Positions 8,952 through 16,325 of a DNA stretch of 23,936 bases are shown here, one piece after another; position 1 is the stretch's first letter; every line of letters begins with the position of its first letter. Source of the stretch: Bacteroidales bacterium UBA1219 (GTDB lineage: Bacteria > Bacteroidota > Bacteroidia > Bacteroidales > P3); assembly GCA_002309295.1 (NCBI GenBank), contig DBXF01000061.1, forward strand, positions 15,448-39,383, read 5' to 3'. A program made the translations under genes and the position numbers. The notes below the pieces were generated by a model that worked only from the letters and a program-made list of their open reading frames with translations, was not told where the DNA came from and ran no database searches.

Positions 8952-10625
8952 ATGAATAGAATTGTAGTTTTTATGGCAATGTTGTTGATAGCATTGCAGC
9001 TGGATGCCCAAATTAGCTACGGTGGTAAACCCCGCATAGAAACAGAACCGACACTGTCGCAGACACAAGTCCCCATTGTTCAACTCGAAAAAATCGATAA
9101 TCAAAAGTACATTGCGGAGGATATGCTTATTGATGGCAAAGACCATCCGTACAGGCTTGCCGTTATGCAGGATGTCGCCATCTCCAACAAAAAACATGGT
9201 GTAACGGATATTCTTCCCAACGGCGATAGAGTTTGGCGCTTGCATATCGTTACCGAAGATGCCGAACACACTTTCCCAATTTTCAGTAAGTTCGATATCC
9301 CTGAAGGTGCCGAATTGTTCGTTTACACACCCGACCGCGATTTGGTACTGGGCAGTTTCAACATCGAAAACACCAACGAGGATGGAGGTTTCTACACCCA
9401 AGCCCTCCCCGGCGACGAATTCATCGTAGAATACTACGAACCCTCTTCGGTGGCAGGACAAGGCACGTTGGAAATATCGCAGGTGGCACACGGGTATAAG
9501 CCTTTCGCTGGTTTTGAAAACAACAAACGCGACAAAATCCTCGACAACTCGTCGGGCAGCTGCCAGATAAACATAGCATGTTCCGAAGGTAGCAACTGGA
9601 GTACAGTAAAACGTTCGGTGCTACTTATGTATATGACCTACGGCGGATATGGCTATATGTGCACCGGCGCATTGATAAACAACACCCGCAACGATAAAAC
9701 CAACTATTTTCTCACTGCTTACCATTGTATCGAACAATTTTCTTCGCTCACCAGCGTACGTTTTACTTTTTATTTCAATGCTCAAACAACCTACTGCTCC
9801 AGCACCTCGGGAAACAGTGGACAGAGTCTTACTGGTGCCACAAAAGTTGCCGGCAATTCGAAATCCTCGTATAACGGTTCCGATTTCTTGCTGCTGAAAT
9901 TAAACTCCACTATCCCCACATCCTACAAACCTTTCTATGCAGGATGGAACCGCAATACCTCTAGTTCTGCAGTGTCGGTGGGCAGTTGCATACATCACCC
10001 TGGCGGCGACTGGAAAAAGATTTCCATCCCCAGCAGTGTGTCGGCAATATCCACTTCCGGATGGACAAATTTTTGGTATGTGAAATGGAGAGTGGGCACA
10101 AACAACAAAGGATGTGTGGAGGGCGGCTCTTCAGGCTCGCCACTTTTTAATGCAAGCCAGCAAATTATAGGACAGCTGCAGGGTGGAAGCAGCGACTGCT
10201 CCTATATTTATAACTCGTCAAAAATGTACGATATGTACGGCCGTCTCGACAAATCGTGGACAGGAGGCAACTCCAGCAACTCACGTCTGAGCGACTGGCT
10301 GGCACCTTCAAGCAGCGGCACCACCTCGATTCCGGGTCTCAACTACGACGGCACCGTGGATATCGAGTCGGCACAGCCCATGGACCGCACTATAAATGTT
10401 TACCCCAACCCGTCGAAAGGTGTGCTCAACATCGAAGTCCCGGAACTTGGCGTGGCCACCTACATCGTTTACGATATGATGGGACGGCAGGTGCTGCAAG
10501 CAAGAACCGTATTGTCAACCCAAGTGCACAAGATAAACCTCTCCGGCCTTTCCAACGGAGCCTACCGCTTAGAAATCGACGTGAACGACCACCGATACGT
10601 GAAACCAATATTGATAAACAAATAA
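8952..10625 (+). CDS. T9SS-secreted serine endopeptidase, lysyl endopeptidase (Achromobacter protease I) type
   Basis: The 557-residue product has a signal peptide ending LQLDA-Q, an N-terminal pro-region of roughly 170 residues, a trypsin-fold catalytic domain (about 190-460) and a type A T9SS sorting domain (INVYPNP from 481, YDMMGRQVLQ, LSNGAYRLEI, ILINK). The triad is His258 (LTAYHC), Asp311 (GSDFLLLKL) and Ser394 (GGSSGSPLF). The segment from Ser394 to SWTGG..SRLSDWLAP lines up closely with Achromobacter protease I, which cuts after lysine. The specificity aspartate (Asp225 there) is matched by Asp427 in KMYDMYGRL, whereas His210 is Gln410 here. It likely acts outside the cell, degrading proteins for nutrition or processing surface proteins. 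The start at ATG 8952 is set by the signal peptide and the promoter just upstream. pta follows 12 nt downstream. Confidence 0.92.
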   Translation: MNRIVVFMAMLLIALQLDAQISYGGKPRIETEPTLSQTQVPIVQLEKIDNQKYIAEDMLIDGKDHPYRLAVMQDVAISNKKHGVTDILPNGDRVWRLHIVTEDAEHTFPIFSKFDIPEGAELFVYTPDRDLVLGSFNIENTNEDGGFYTQALPGDEFIVEYYEPSSVAGQGTLEISQVAHGYKPFAGFENNKRDKILDNSSGSCQINIACSEGSNWSTVKRSVLLMYMTYGGYGYMCTGALINNTRNDKTNYFLTAYHCIEQFSSLTSVRFTFYFNAQTTYCSSTSGNSGQSLTGATKVAGNSKSSYNGSDFLLLKLNSTIPTSYKPFYAGWNRNTSSSAVSVGSCIHHPGGDWKKISIPSSVSAISTSGWTNFWYVKWRVGTNNKGCVEGGSSGSPLFNASQQIIGQLQGGSSDCSYIYNSSKMYDMYGRLDKSWTGGNSSNSRLSDWLAPSSSGTTSIPGLNYDGTVDIESAQPMDRTINVYPNPSKGVLNIEVPELGVATYIVYDMMGRQVLQARTVLSTQVHKINLSGLSNGAYRLEIDVNDHRYVKPILINK

Positions 10626-10637
10626 ATACAGATTGTT

Positions 10638-11639
10638 ATGGACTTAATGTCAAAAATCAAAGCATCTGCCAAAGCTGCTGGCAAATGCATCGTATTGCCC
10701 GAAGGCAACGAGGAACGTACTCTTAAAGCAGCAGACATCATCCTTGAAGAAGGTCTCGCAAAACTGATACTCCTCGGCAACGAGGCTGACATCAAAAAAC
10801 TGGCCGCCGAATGGGGACTTAAAAACATCGACAAAGCCACCATCATCGACCCGCTGAACAACCCCAAGAAGGAATTCTACGCACAGATGCTGTGCGAGAT
10901 ACGCAAAAGCAAAGGCATGCAGATGCCCGAAGCCCTGAAACTGGTGGAAGACCCCCTGTACCTCGGCACACTGCTTATCAAAAACAAGGAAGCCGACGGC
11001 GAAGTGGCCGGAGCCCGCAACGCTACCGGCGACGTGCTGCGTCCCGCTTTCCAGATAGTTAAAACCCTCCCCGGCATCAGCGTCGTTTCCGGTGCCTTCA
11101 TCATGGTGTTCAAAGACAAAAAATGGGGTGACGACGGTATCATGGTCTTCGCCGACTGCGCAGCCGACCCCAACACCGACGAAAACAAACTGGCCCAGAT
11201 AGCCGTTGTTACAGCCCAGACAGCCAAGAATATCGCCGGCATCGACCCGCGTATTGCCATGCTGAGCTTCTCCACCAAAGGCTCCGCCAAACACGAACTC
11301 GTCGACAAAGTGGTCAACGCCACACGCATTGCCAAGGAGATGAATCCCGAACTCGTTATCGACGGCGATCTCCAGGCCGACGCAGCCATCGTTCCCAAGG
11401 TTGGCGCTTCCAAAGCCCCCGGCAGCCCCGTGGCAGGCAAGGCCAACGTGCTGGTGTTCCCGTCCTTGGAAGTGGGCAACATCGCATACAAGCTTGTTCA
11501 GCGTTTCGCCGAAGCCGAGGCTATAGGACCCATCATGCAAGGTATGGCAGCTCCTATCAACGACCTCTCGCGCGGATGCTCCGTCGAAGATATCGTAAAC
11601 GTGGTGGCCATCACAGCAACACAGGCATGCGGCAAATAA
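10638..11639 (+). CDS. pta: Phosphate acetyltransferase (short form)
   Basis: This enzyme interconverts acetyl-CoA plus phosphate with acetyl phosphate plus CoA, the first half of the Pta-AckA acetate pathway that yields ATP in anaerobes. The 333 residues equal the short, single-domain Pta. Family segments are clear: CIVLPEGNEERTLKAA at the N-terminus, GARNATGDVLRPAFQIVKT, a DCAADPNTDE loop, MLSFSTKGSAKHE, DGDLQADAAIVP, and NVLVFPSLEVGNIAYKLVQR near the end. A related phosphate butyryltransferase is less likely given these. No acetate kinase gene lies in the window; many Bacteroidales have ackA adjacent, so it is probably elsewhere. It starts 12 nt after the endopeptidase stop and is closed by a terminator at 11654, so it is probably cotranscribed with the protease gene, an odd pairing. 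Confidence 0.95.
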   Translation: MDLMSKIKASAKAAGKCIVLPEGNEERTLKAADIILEEGLAKLILLGNEADIKKLAAEWGLKNIDKATIIDPLNNPKKEFYAQMLCEIRKSKGMQMPEALKLVEDPLYLGTLLIKNKEADGEVAGARNATGDVLRPAFQIVKTLPGISVVSGAFIMVFKDKKWGDDGIMVFADCAADPNTDENKLAQIAVVTAQTAKNIAGIDPRIAMLSFSTKGSAKHELVDKVVNATRIAKEMNPELVIDGDLQADAAIVPKVGASKAPGSPVAGKANVLVFPSLEVGNIAYKLVQRFAEAEAIGPIMQGMAAPINDLSRGCSVEDIVNVVAITATQACGK

Positions 11640-11653
11640 CCACAACAAAATCA

Positions 11654-11689
11654 AGCAGTAGAAGGGCCAAAAGCCCTTCTATGCTTTTT
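11654..11689 (+). terminator. Rho-independent terminator after pta
   Basis: TAGAAGGGC (11659-11667) pairs perfectly with GCCCTTCTA (11673-11681) around a CAAAA loop. AGCA and TGCT extend the stem past one bulged G, and a five-T tract ends at 11689. The next ATG is 21 nt further, at 11711. Confidence 0.85.
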
Positions 11690-11710
11690 GTCAAACCAAT
11701 ACTGTAAACT

Positions 11711-12511
11711 ATGTATAAATGGAAAACAGCGATAATTTCATTATTATTCCTCACATTTATCGGAGCGGCTGGGGCGCAAGATATTGTTAGCCAGCGACAT
11801 CGGGCCACCCGATATCACAACAAGTTCGAAAACCGCAAGACCTCAAGCGGCGAACGCTTTTCACAGAAAAAATACACAGCGGCACATCATAACATAAAAC
11901 TGGGCACATACGTGCTTGTGGTGGACACCATAACCAACAAATGGGTTATAGTAAAAGTAAACGACCGCTGTCCCCGCAGAAATGTTATAGACCTTGCCGC
12001 CATAGCCGCCGAACGCATAGGACTAACCCGACGCAAAGGCGTGTCCAGAGTGTTCATCTCAACCTTGGGCGAAGGCGCCGAAACGCTCTGGCAACAGCAA
12101 GAATCCATGTCGGAGAGATGTTCCGACAGCATCTTGGACATGATAAAAACAATGTCGAAAATTGCTCCGCCGCCTATTGTGGCCGAGAATAAAGAAACTT
12201 CGCCATCGGGTGGTAATAACGCCAAAACAACCTCAACGGCGAAGAGCACCCCTAAAGAAACCGAAAACGCTACGCAGAAAAAGCAAACATCGGCAATTCT
12301 TTACATCTCAAATATAGACAACACTGACGAAGCCGAAGACCTTTTGGACGAAATGCAACCCTCGGTATCGCAGAACGCAAAAATAATAAACGACTCCGCC
12401 GAAATTACCATCGAAATAACCATGAAAGGCGACATTGAAAAGTTTGCCGCCAATTTTATAACCAAATATCCAAAATATATTCTGAGAATAAAGGATGAAC
12501 CTCAAAAATAG
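11711..12511 (+). CDS. RlpA-like double-psi beta-barrel protein, exported
   Basis: The 266-residue product has a signal peptide (core about 7-21, ending AAGA-Q). Residues ~28-120 match the RlpA double-psi beta-barrel: a Y-H-x(2)-F-E-x-R-K-T-x-S-G-E-R-F start, YTAAHHNIKLGTYV, VIVKVNDRCP and NVIDLAAIAAERIG. RlpA proteins act on peptidoglycan at the septum in some bacteria; the two residues important for Pseudomonas RlpA activity appear to correspond to His59 and Asp85 here. The usual G after NDR is Cys87. There is no lipobox, unlike many RlpA proteins. A Ser/Thr/Lys-rich linker (about 155-195) leads to a C-terminal region of about 70 residues not recognisable as a SPOR domain. It lies between the pta terminator and the porP promoter, so is probably monocistronic. 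Confidence 0.82.
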   Translation: MYKWKTAIISLLFLTFIGAAGAQDIVSQRHRATRYHNKFENRKTSSGERFSQKKYTAAHHNIKLGTYVLVVDTITNKWVIVKVNDRCPRRNVIDLAAIAAERIGLTRRKGVSRVFISTLGEGAETLWQQQESMSERCSDSILDMIKTMSKIAPPPIVAENKETSPSGGNNAKTTSTAKSTPKETENATQKKQTSAILYISNIDNTDEAEDLLDEMQPSVSQNAKIINDSAEITIEITMKGDIEKFAANFITKYPKYILRIKDEPQK

Positions 12512-12563
12512 CATGCTGAAAATCAGTGTGTTGAAAAAATTATTAAAAATAATGTCGAAATAA

Positions 12564-12595
12564 TTAGGTGGTTTGGACAAAAAATGGTATCTTTG
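12564..12595 (+). promoter_or_regulatory. Putative promoter of the porP-gldKLMN operon
   Basis: TATCTTTG at 12588-12595 is an exact TAnnTTTG -7 box. A weak -33 candidate, TTAG, lies at 12564-12567, 24 bp start to start. Transcription would start near 12602, leaving a leader of about 90 nt before the porP ATG at 12694. No other exact -7 box was seen in the 182-bp gap after the RlpA-like gene or in the gaps between the gld genes. Confidence 0.6.
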
Positions 12596-12693
12596 CAGGT
12601 TGTATTTTTATACATAAAATAGCAGTTAGTAACAGAATAATGCTGTCTATATGGTTGACAATGAAAACTTTATAAATAACAAATAGGCAAAAC

Positions 12694-13719
12694 ATGAAAA
12701 TCGAATTGTTCAAAAAAGTATCAGTTTTTGCGTTGATAATGGCATTTTCGTGCATTGGTTTTGCCCAACAACAAGCTCAGTTCTCGCAATATATGTTCAA
12801 CAGGCTGTCCTACAACCCGGCATACGCTGGTAGTGTGGGATCAATCTGTTTCTCGGGACTTTACCGCAACCAATGGATGGGCCTTACTTTGACATCCCCC
12901 GGAACTGGTGTGAAAGAAGGCGCCACTCCGCAAAACATCCTCTTCTCCTTCGACATGCCCGTCAATTTCTTACATGGCGGTATCGGTCTTTCCGTTCTTA
13001 CTAACAAACTGGGATATTACAGCGCTATTAACATCGGCGTTGATTATGCATACCGTTTCTTCACTTCGCGCGGAAGTCTTGCCATCGGTGTGGAGGCCAA
13101 CATTTCCAGCGGTAACCTCGATTATGCAAACCTTGTGGGATATCGCAGCCTTACAGGCGATGTCACCAACCCCATCGACCGCGACCAAGACCCCGACCCC
13201 ATACTGCAATCGCGTAAGACAGAGTCGGATATGGTGTTCGATGCCGCTGTCGGCGTTTACTACACCGAACCCGGACGTCTGTACTTGGGACTTTCGGCCA
13301 AGAACCTGCTCGGTTCGGAAAGTGCCGTGCTCAACTATAAAAATGCACGTTCTATCTACGCTTTCGCTGGTTACGACCACGAATTTTTCGACCAAAGCTA
13401 CCACTTGCTCCCGTCGCTGCTCATCAAAACCGCCGATTTCTCAACCATGCAGCTCGATGTTTCGTGCCTGCTTCTTTATCAAAACACTTTATGGCTGGGA
13501 GCCAGCTATCGTATTCAGGACGCTGTATCGCTCCTCGCAGGTGTAAACTGGAAAAACTTCAGAATAGGTATCGCCTACGATCTCACCACTTCCAAACTGG
13601 GTACTTACAAACCTGCACGTAGTAAGGGTTCGTTGGAACTTTATCTGAAATACTGCTTCAAAATCACTCCCAAGAAAAAGATACCTTCAAGCTACATCAA
13701 CTCAATTTATTTTATGTAA
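12694..13719 (+). CDS. porP: T9SS outer-membrane protein, PorP/SprF family
   Basis: The 341-residue product has a signal peptide ending IGFA-Q and a mature N-terminus QQQAQFSQYMFNRLSYNPAYAG, the hallmark of PorP/SprF. The rest is rich in alternating aromatic and glycine strands typical of an outer-membrane beta-barrel (GGIGLSVLTNKLGYYSAINIG, GRLYLGLSAKNLLG, NFRIGIAYDLTTSKLG). PorP is needed for secretion in Porphyromonas gingivalis, while SprF paralogues serve particular substrates in Flavobacterium. Position immediately upstream of gldK matches the P. gingivalis porPKLMN order and supports PorP, the general component, rather than a cargo-specific SprF. It ends in KYCFKITPKKK plus a short tail. 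The gap to gldK is 64 nt with no promoter or terminator seen. Confidence 0.93.
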   Translation: MKIELFKKVSVFALIMAFSCIGFAQQQAQFSQYMFNRLSYNPAYAGSVGSICFSGLYRNQWMGLTLTSPGTGVKEGATPQNILFSFDMPVNFLHGGIGLSVLTNKLGYYSAINIGVDYAYRFFTSRGSLAIGVEANISSGNLDYANLVGYRSLTGDVTNPIDRDQDPDPILQSRKTESDMVFDAAVGVYYTEPGRLYLGLSAKNLLGSESAVLNYKNARSIYAFAGYDHEFFDQSYHLLPSLLIKTADFSTMQLDVSCLLLYQNTLWLGASYRIQDAVSLLAGVNWKNFRIGIAYDLTTSKLGTYKPARSKGSLELYLKYCFKITPKKKIPSSYINSIYFM

Positions 13720-13783
13720 ACGCGTAACCTTAACCAAAAAAAGACGTAAAAACCACATTAAACATAATAGGAAAAAAACAGTT

Positions 13784-15169
13784 ATGAACATAAAAAACTT
13801 TAATGATATGAAAAGGTTGTTTTTATTGCTCGGAGGAGCTGCACTGCTCTGGAGCTGCGGATCAAGCAGCAAAGGCGAACTTACCGGTGTAACCGACCGT
13901 CCCGTTTTCGAGGATATGGACCTTGCCGGTATGATTTTTGTTGAACAAGGAAACTTCATTATGGGAGGCGGCAAACAAGACAATGTCTATGGCGTTACCA
14001 CCCCCGAACGTACCGTACAGGTTGTTTCGTTCTTTATGGACGAGACAGAGATAACCAACAACGAGTACCGTCAGTTTGTGTACTATGTGAGAGACTCCAT
14101 AGCACGCAGACTTCTCGGCGAAGCAGGTGTTGAAGGTTACCTCATAGAAGAAGACCAGTATGGCGAACCTATCGAACCGGCTCTGCTTAACAACAGAAGC
14201 AGAATCAACTGGGACGAACAGGAATCGCGCGAAGCACTCGAACCTATGTACCTCGCCGAAAAAGACCGTTTCTATCGCAAAAGAGACATCGACCCCGCCA
14301 AACTCAACTATGAGTACTATTGGATTGACTATAAAGAAGCATCCAAGAAAGAGGCAGGCGTGGCTTCGAACAAAGGCGAGCTCAAAGGCTCTATGTTTGC
14401 CAACCGTCCGAAAGGTCTCAACAACAGAAACCAGTTTATAAAGAAAGAAGTTGTTAACGTGTACCCCGACACCCTTTGCTGGATGCACGACTACACATAT
14501 TCCAACAATGAGGACTTCACCCGCCAGTATTTCACCTCGCCCGCATACGACAACTATCCCGTTGTTGGTGTTAGCTGGATACAGGCCAAAGCCTTCTGCG
14601 TATGGCGTTCGCAATATCTCAACAACCATCTTGCCAGCATCGGCTACGCTCAGATGTGCGACTTCCGTCTGCCTTCTGAAGCTGAATGGGAATGGGCTGC
14701 ACGTGGAGGTATGTCCAATATGTCATATCCTTGGGGCGGTCCCTATATCCGCAACGGCAACGGCTGTTTCTTGGCTAACTACCAGCCTCTGCGCGGAGCC
14801 TTCGACGACGACGGTGGCGTGAAAACACTTATGGTTGGTCACTATGCTCCTAACGACTTCGGTTTGTACGACATGTCCGGTAACGTATCCGAATGGTGCG
14901 AAGACGCTTACAACGAATCGATGTACACCGTTGGTAACAACCTCGCACTCTCGTACCAGTACAACGCTGCCGACGACGACGACAATGCTATGAAACGCAA
15001 AGTCGTAAGAGGTGGCTCTTGGAAAGACCAGAAATATTTCATCCAAGTACAGACCAGAAGCTTCGAATATCAGGATACAGCCAAATCGTACATCGGTTTC
15101 CGTTGCGTACAGTCGTACCTCGGCCGTGTTAAGGGCGACAACCTGAAATCAGCCTCCAACGTATATTAA
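13784..15169 (+). CDS. gldK: T9SS ring lipoprotein GldK/PorK
   Basis: GldK forms, with GldN, the large periplasmic ring attached to the inner face of the outer membrane. The 461-residue product carries a lipoprotein signal ending LLWSC with lipidated Cys25. A formylglycine-generating-enzyme-like (FGE-sulfatase) fold follows: GNFIMGG, FFMDETEITNNEYRQFV, YPVVGVSWIQAKAFCVWR, FRLPSEAEWEWAARGG, LYDMSGNVSEWCEDAY, KVVRGGSWKD and IGFRCVQ. In this family the fold is structural, not enzymatic. A ~100-residue charged segment between the EITNNEYRQF and YPVVGVSW blocks is usual for GldK. The ATG at 13784 gives eight residues ahead of a second in-frame ATG at 13808, which would start a more typical MKR lipoprotein signal; either is possible. 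It is the second gene of the operon. Confidence 0.95.
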   Translation: MNIKNFNDMKRLFLLLGGAALLWSCGSSSKGELTGVTDRPVFEDMDLAGMIFVEQGNFIMGGGKQDNVYGVTTPERTVQVVSFFMDETEITNNEYRQFVYYVRDSIARRLLGEAGVEGYLIEEDQYGEPIEPALLNNRSRINWDEQESREALEPMYLAEKDRFYRKRDIDPAKLNYEYYWIDYKEASKKEAGVASNKGELKGSMFANRPKGLNNRNQFIKKEVVNVYPDTLCWMHDYTYSNNEDFTRQYFTSPAYDNYPVVGVSWIQAKAFCVWRSQYLNNHLASIGYAQMCDFRLPSEAEWEWAARGGMSNMSYPWGGPYIRNGNGCFLANYQPLRGAFDDDGGVKTLMVGHYAPNDFGLYDMSGNVSEWCEDAYNESMYTVGNNLALSYQYNAADDDDNAMKRKVVRGGSWKDQKYFIQVQTRSFEYQDTAKSYIGFRCVQSYLGRVKGDNLKSASNVY

Positions 15170-15236
15170 AAACAACATCCGAATATAAAAAAACAAAAAC
15201 AATAAATAAAAAAAAACACACACAAAATTTTCAGTT

Positions 15237-16268
15237 ATGAGCTTTATAGATAATTTAGTACGAAGCAAAGGATATAAATCCTTCATGGGTAAACTTTACG
15301 GTGTAGGTGCGTCGGTCGTGATCGTAGGCGCTATGTTTAAGATCATGCACTGGCCTGGAGCCGACCTTATGATTGTGGTAGGTATGAGTACCGAGGCTAT
15401 CATATTCTTCTTCTCAGCTTTCGAACCTCTGCACGTTGAATACGACTGGAGTTTGGTTTATCCCGAACTCGCCGGTGTACATGAAGGCGAAGGAGAACTC
15501 CAACCCCAACTCGACGAAGACGGTAACCCTGTCCTCGACGAAAATGGCAACCCCGTAATGATACCTGCCACTGCTATGCATGGCGAAGGTGGAGCTCATA
15601 TAGAAGGTGGCGGCGGACTCAACATTCAAGGCGGCGGCACATTGGTTATCAACCAAGACCCCGTTTCGCAACAGCTCGACAAAATGCTCGACGAAGCTAA
15701 GATTGGTCCCGAACTTATCGAAAGCCTCGGAAAAGGCATGCAGAAACTTGCCGATACTACCAATACAATCAGTGGTGTTACCTCTGTGGTTGCCGCTAAC
15801 GAAAACCTCATGAAGAATATCGATGGAGCCGCCGAATCGGCCAACAGCCTCTCGGAAGCTTATCGTCGCACAGCCGAGAACGTGAACGTGAACGCCGGTG
15901 TTTCCGAAGAATACCTCAAGAGCATTCAGGACGCTACAAGCGCTGTGGACAACCTCTCCACTATCTACAGAGAAACTGCACAAAGCCTCGCTTCGGAAGA
16001 TGTATCGTATGCCGACGAACTGAAGAAAATGGCTTCGAGCCTGTCGTCAATCAATGCAATGTATGAGATGCAGCTTCAGAACTCATCCACACAGTTGCAA
16101 GCCACAAAAGAAGTACAAGACCGCATCCAAGATTTGGTTGTCAATTTCGCAAACGCTTCCGACGATGTACTGCGCTACAAAGAGCAGGTTGACGCATTGT
16201 CGAGAAAAGTTGCAGAGCTCAACCAAGTTTATGGCAATATGCTGGCTGCAATGCAGACACGTATCTAA
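15237..16268 (+). CDS. gldL: T9SS inner-membrane motor protein GldL/PorL
   Basis: GldL forms a pentamer around a GldM dimer and converts the proton motive force into movement. The 343-residue product has two N-terminal transmembrane helices (about 18-37 and 44-62) and a long cytoplasmic region. The conserved polar and charged residues are present: Lys35 and His38 in MFKIMHWPGA, and Glu53 and Glu63 in MSTEAIIFFFSAFEP, which I align to K27, H30, E49 and E59 of Flavobacterium johnsoniae GldL. DWSLVYPELAG follows, then an unusual insertion (93-138) with a tandem DE-x-GNPV repeat and glycine-rich repeats. The C-terminal ~200 residues are predicted largely coiled coil or helical, with repeated A-N-S-L-S-E-A-Y and S-T-I-Y-R-E-T-A style heptads. 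The leader (15170-15236) is almost pure A/C/T with long A runs. Confidence 0.95.
   Translation: MSFIDNLVRSKGYKSFMGKLYGVGASVVIVGAMFKIMHWPGADLMIVVGMSTEAIIFFFSAFEPLHVEYDWSLVYPELAGVHEGEGELQPQLDEDGNPVLDENGNPVMIPATAMHGEGGAHIEGGGGLNIQGGGTLVINQDPVSQQLDKMLDEAKIGPELIESLGKGMQKLADTTNTISGVTSVVAANENLMKNIDGAAESANSLSEAYRRTAENVNVNAGVSEEYLKSIQDATSAVDNLSTIYRETAQSLASEDVSYADELKKMASSLSSINAMYEMQLQNSSTQLQATKEVQDRIQDLVVNFANASDDVLRYKEQVDALSRKVAELNQVYGNMLAAMQTRI
15510..15557 (+). repeat. Tandem 24-nt repeat inside gldL encoding L-D-E-x-G-N-P-V
   Basis: Two adjacent 24-nt units (15510-15533 and 15534-15557) encode LDEDGNPV and LDENGNPV. They differ at five bases, of which only one changes an amino acid (D to N). They sit in the linker after the GldL transmembrane region and are followed by a Gly-rich stretch (to about 15650) in which GG recurs every seven to nine residues. 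Confidence 0.85.
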
Positions 16269-16325
16269 TGCCAATCTTTTAATAAATAAATTACGATAGT
16301 AGGATATTTAAAATAAGGAAATAAT

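Noticed and set aside
729..12595. Identical TATCTTTGC at 729 and 12588 as a special regulator site linking a T9SS cargo to the machine
   Set aside because: TAnnTTTG is the general housekeeping promoter consensus of the phylum, and the flanking bases do not match, so no dedicated regulon is supported.
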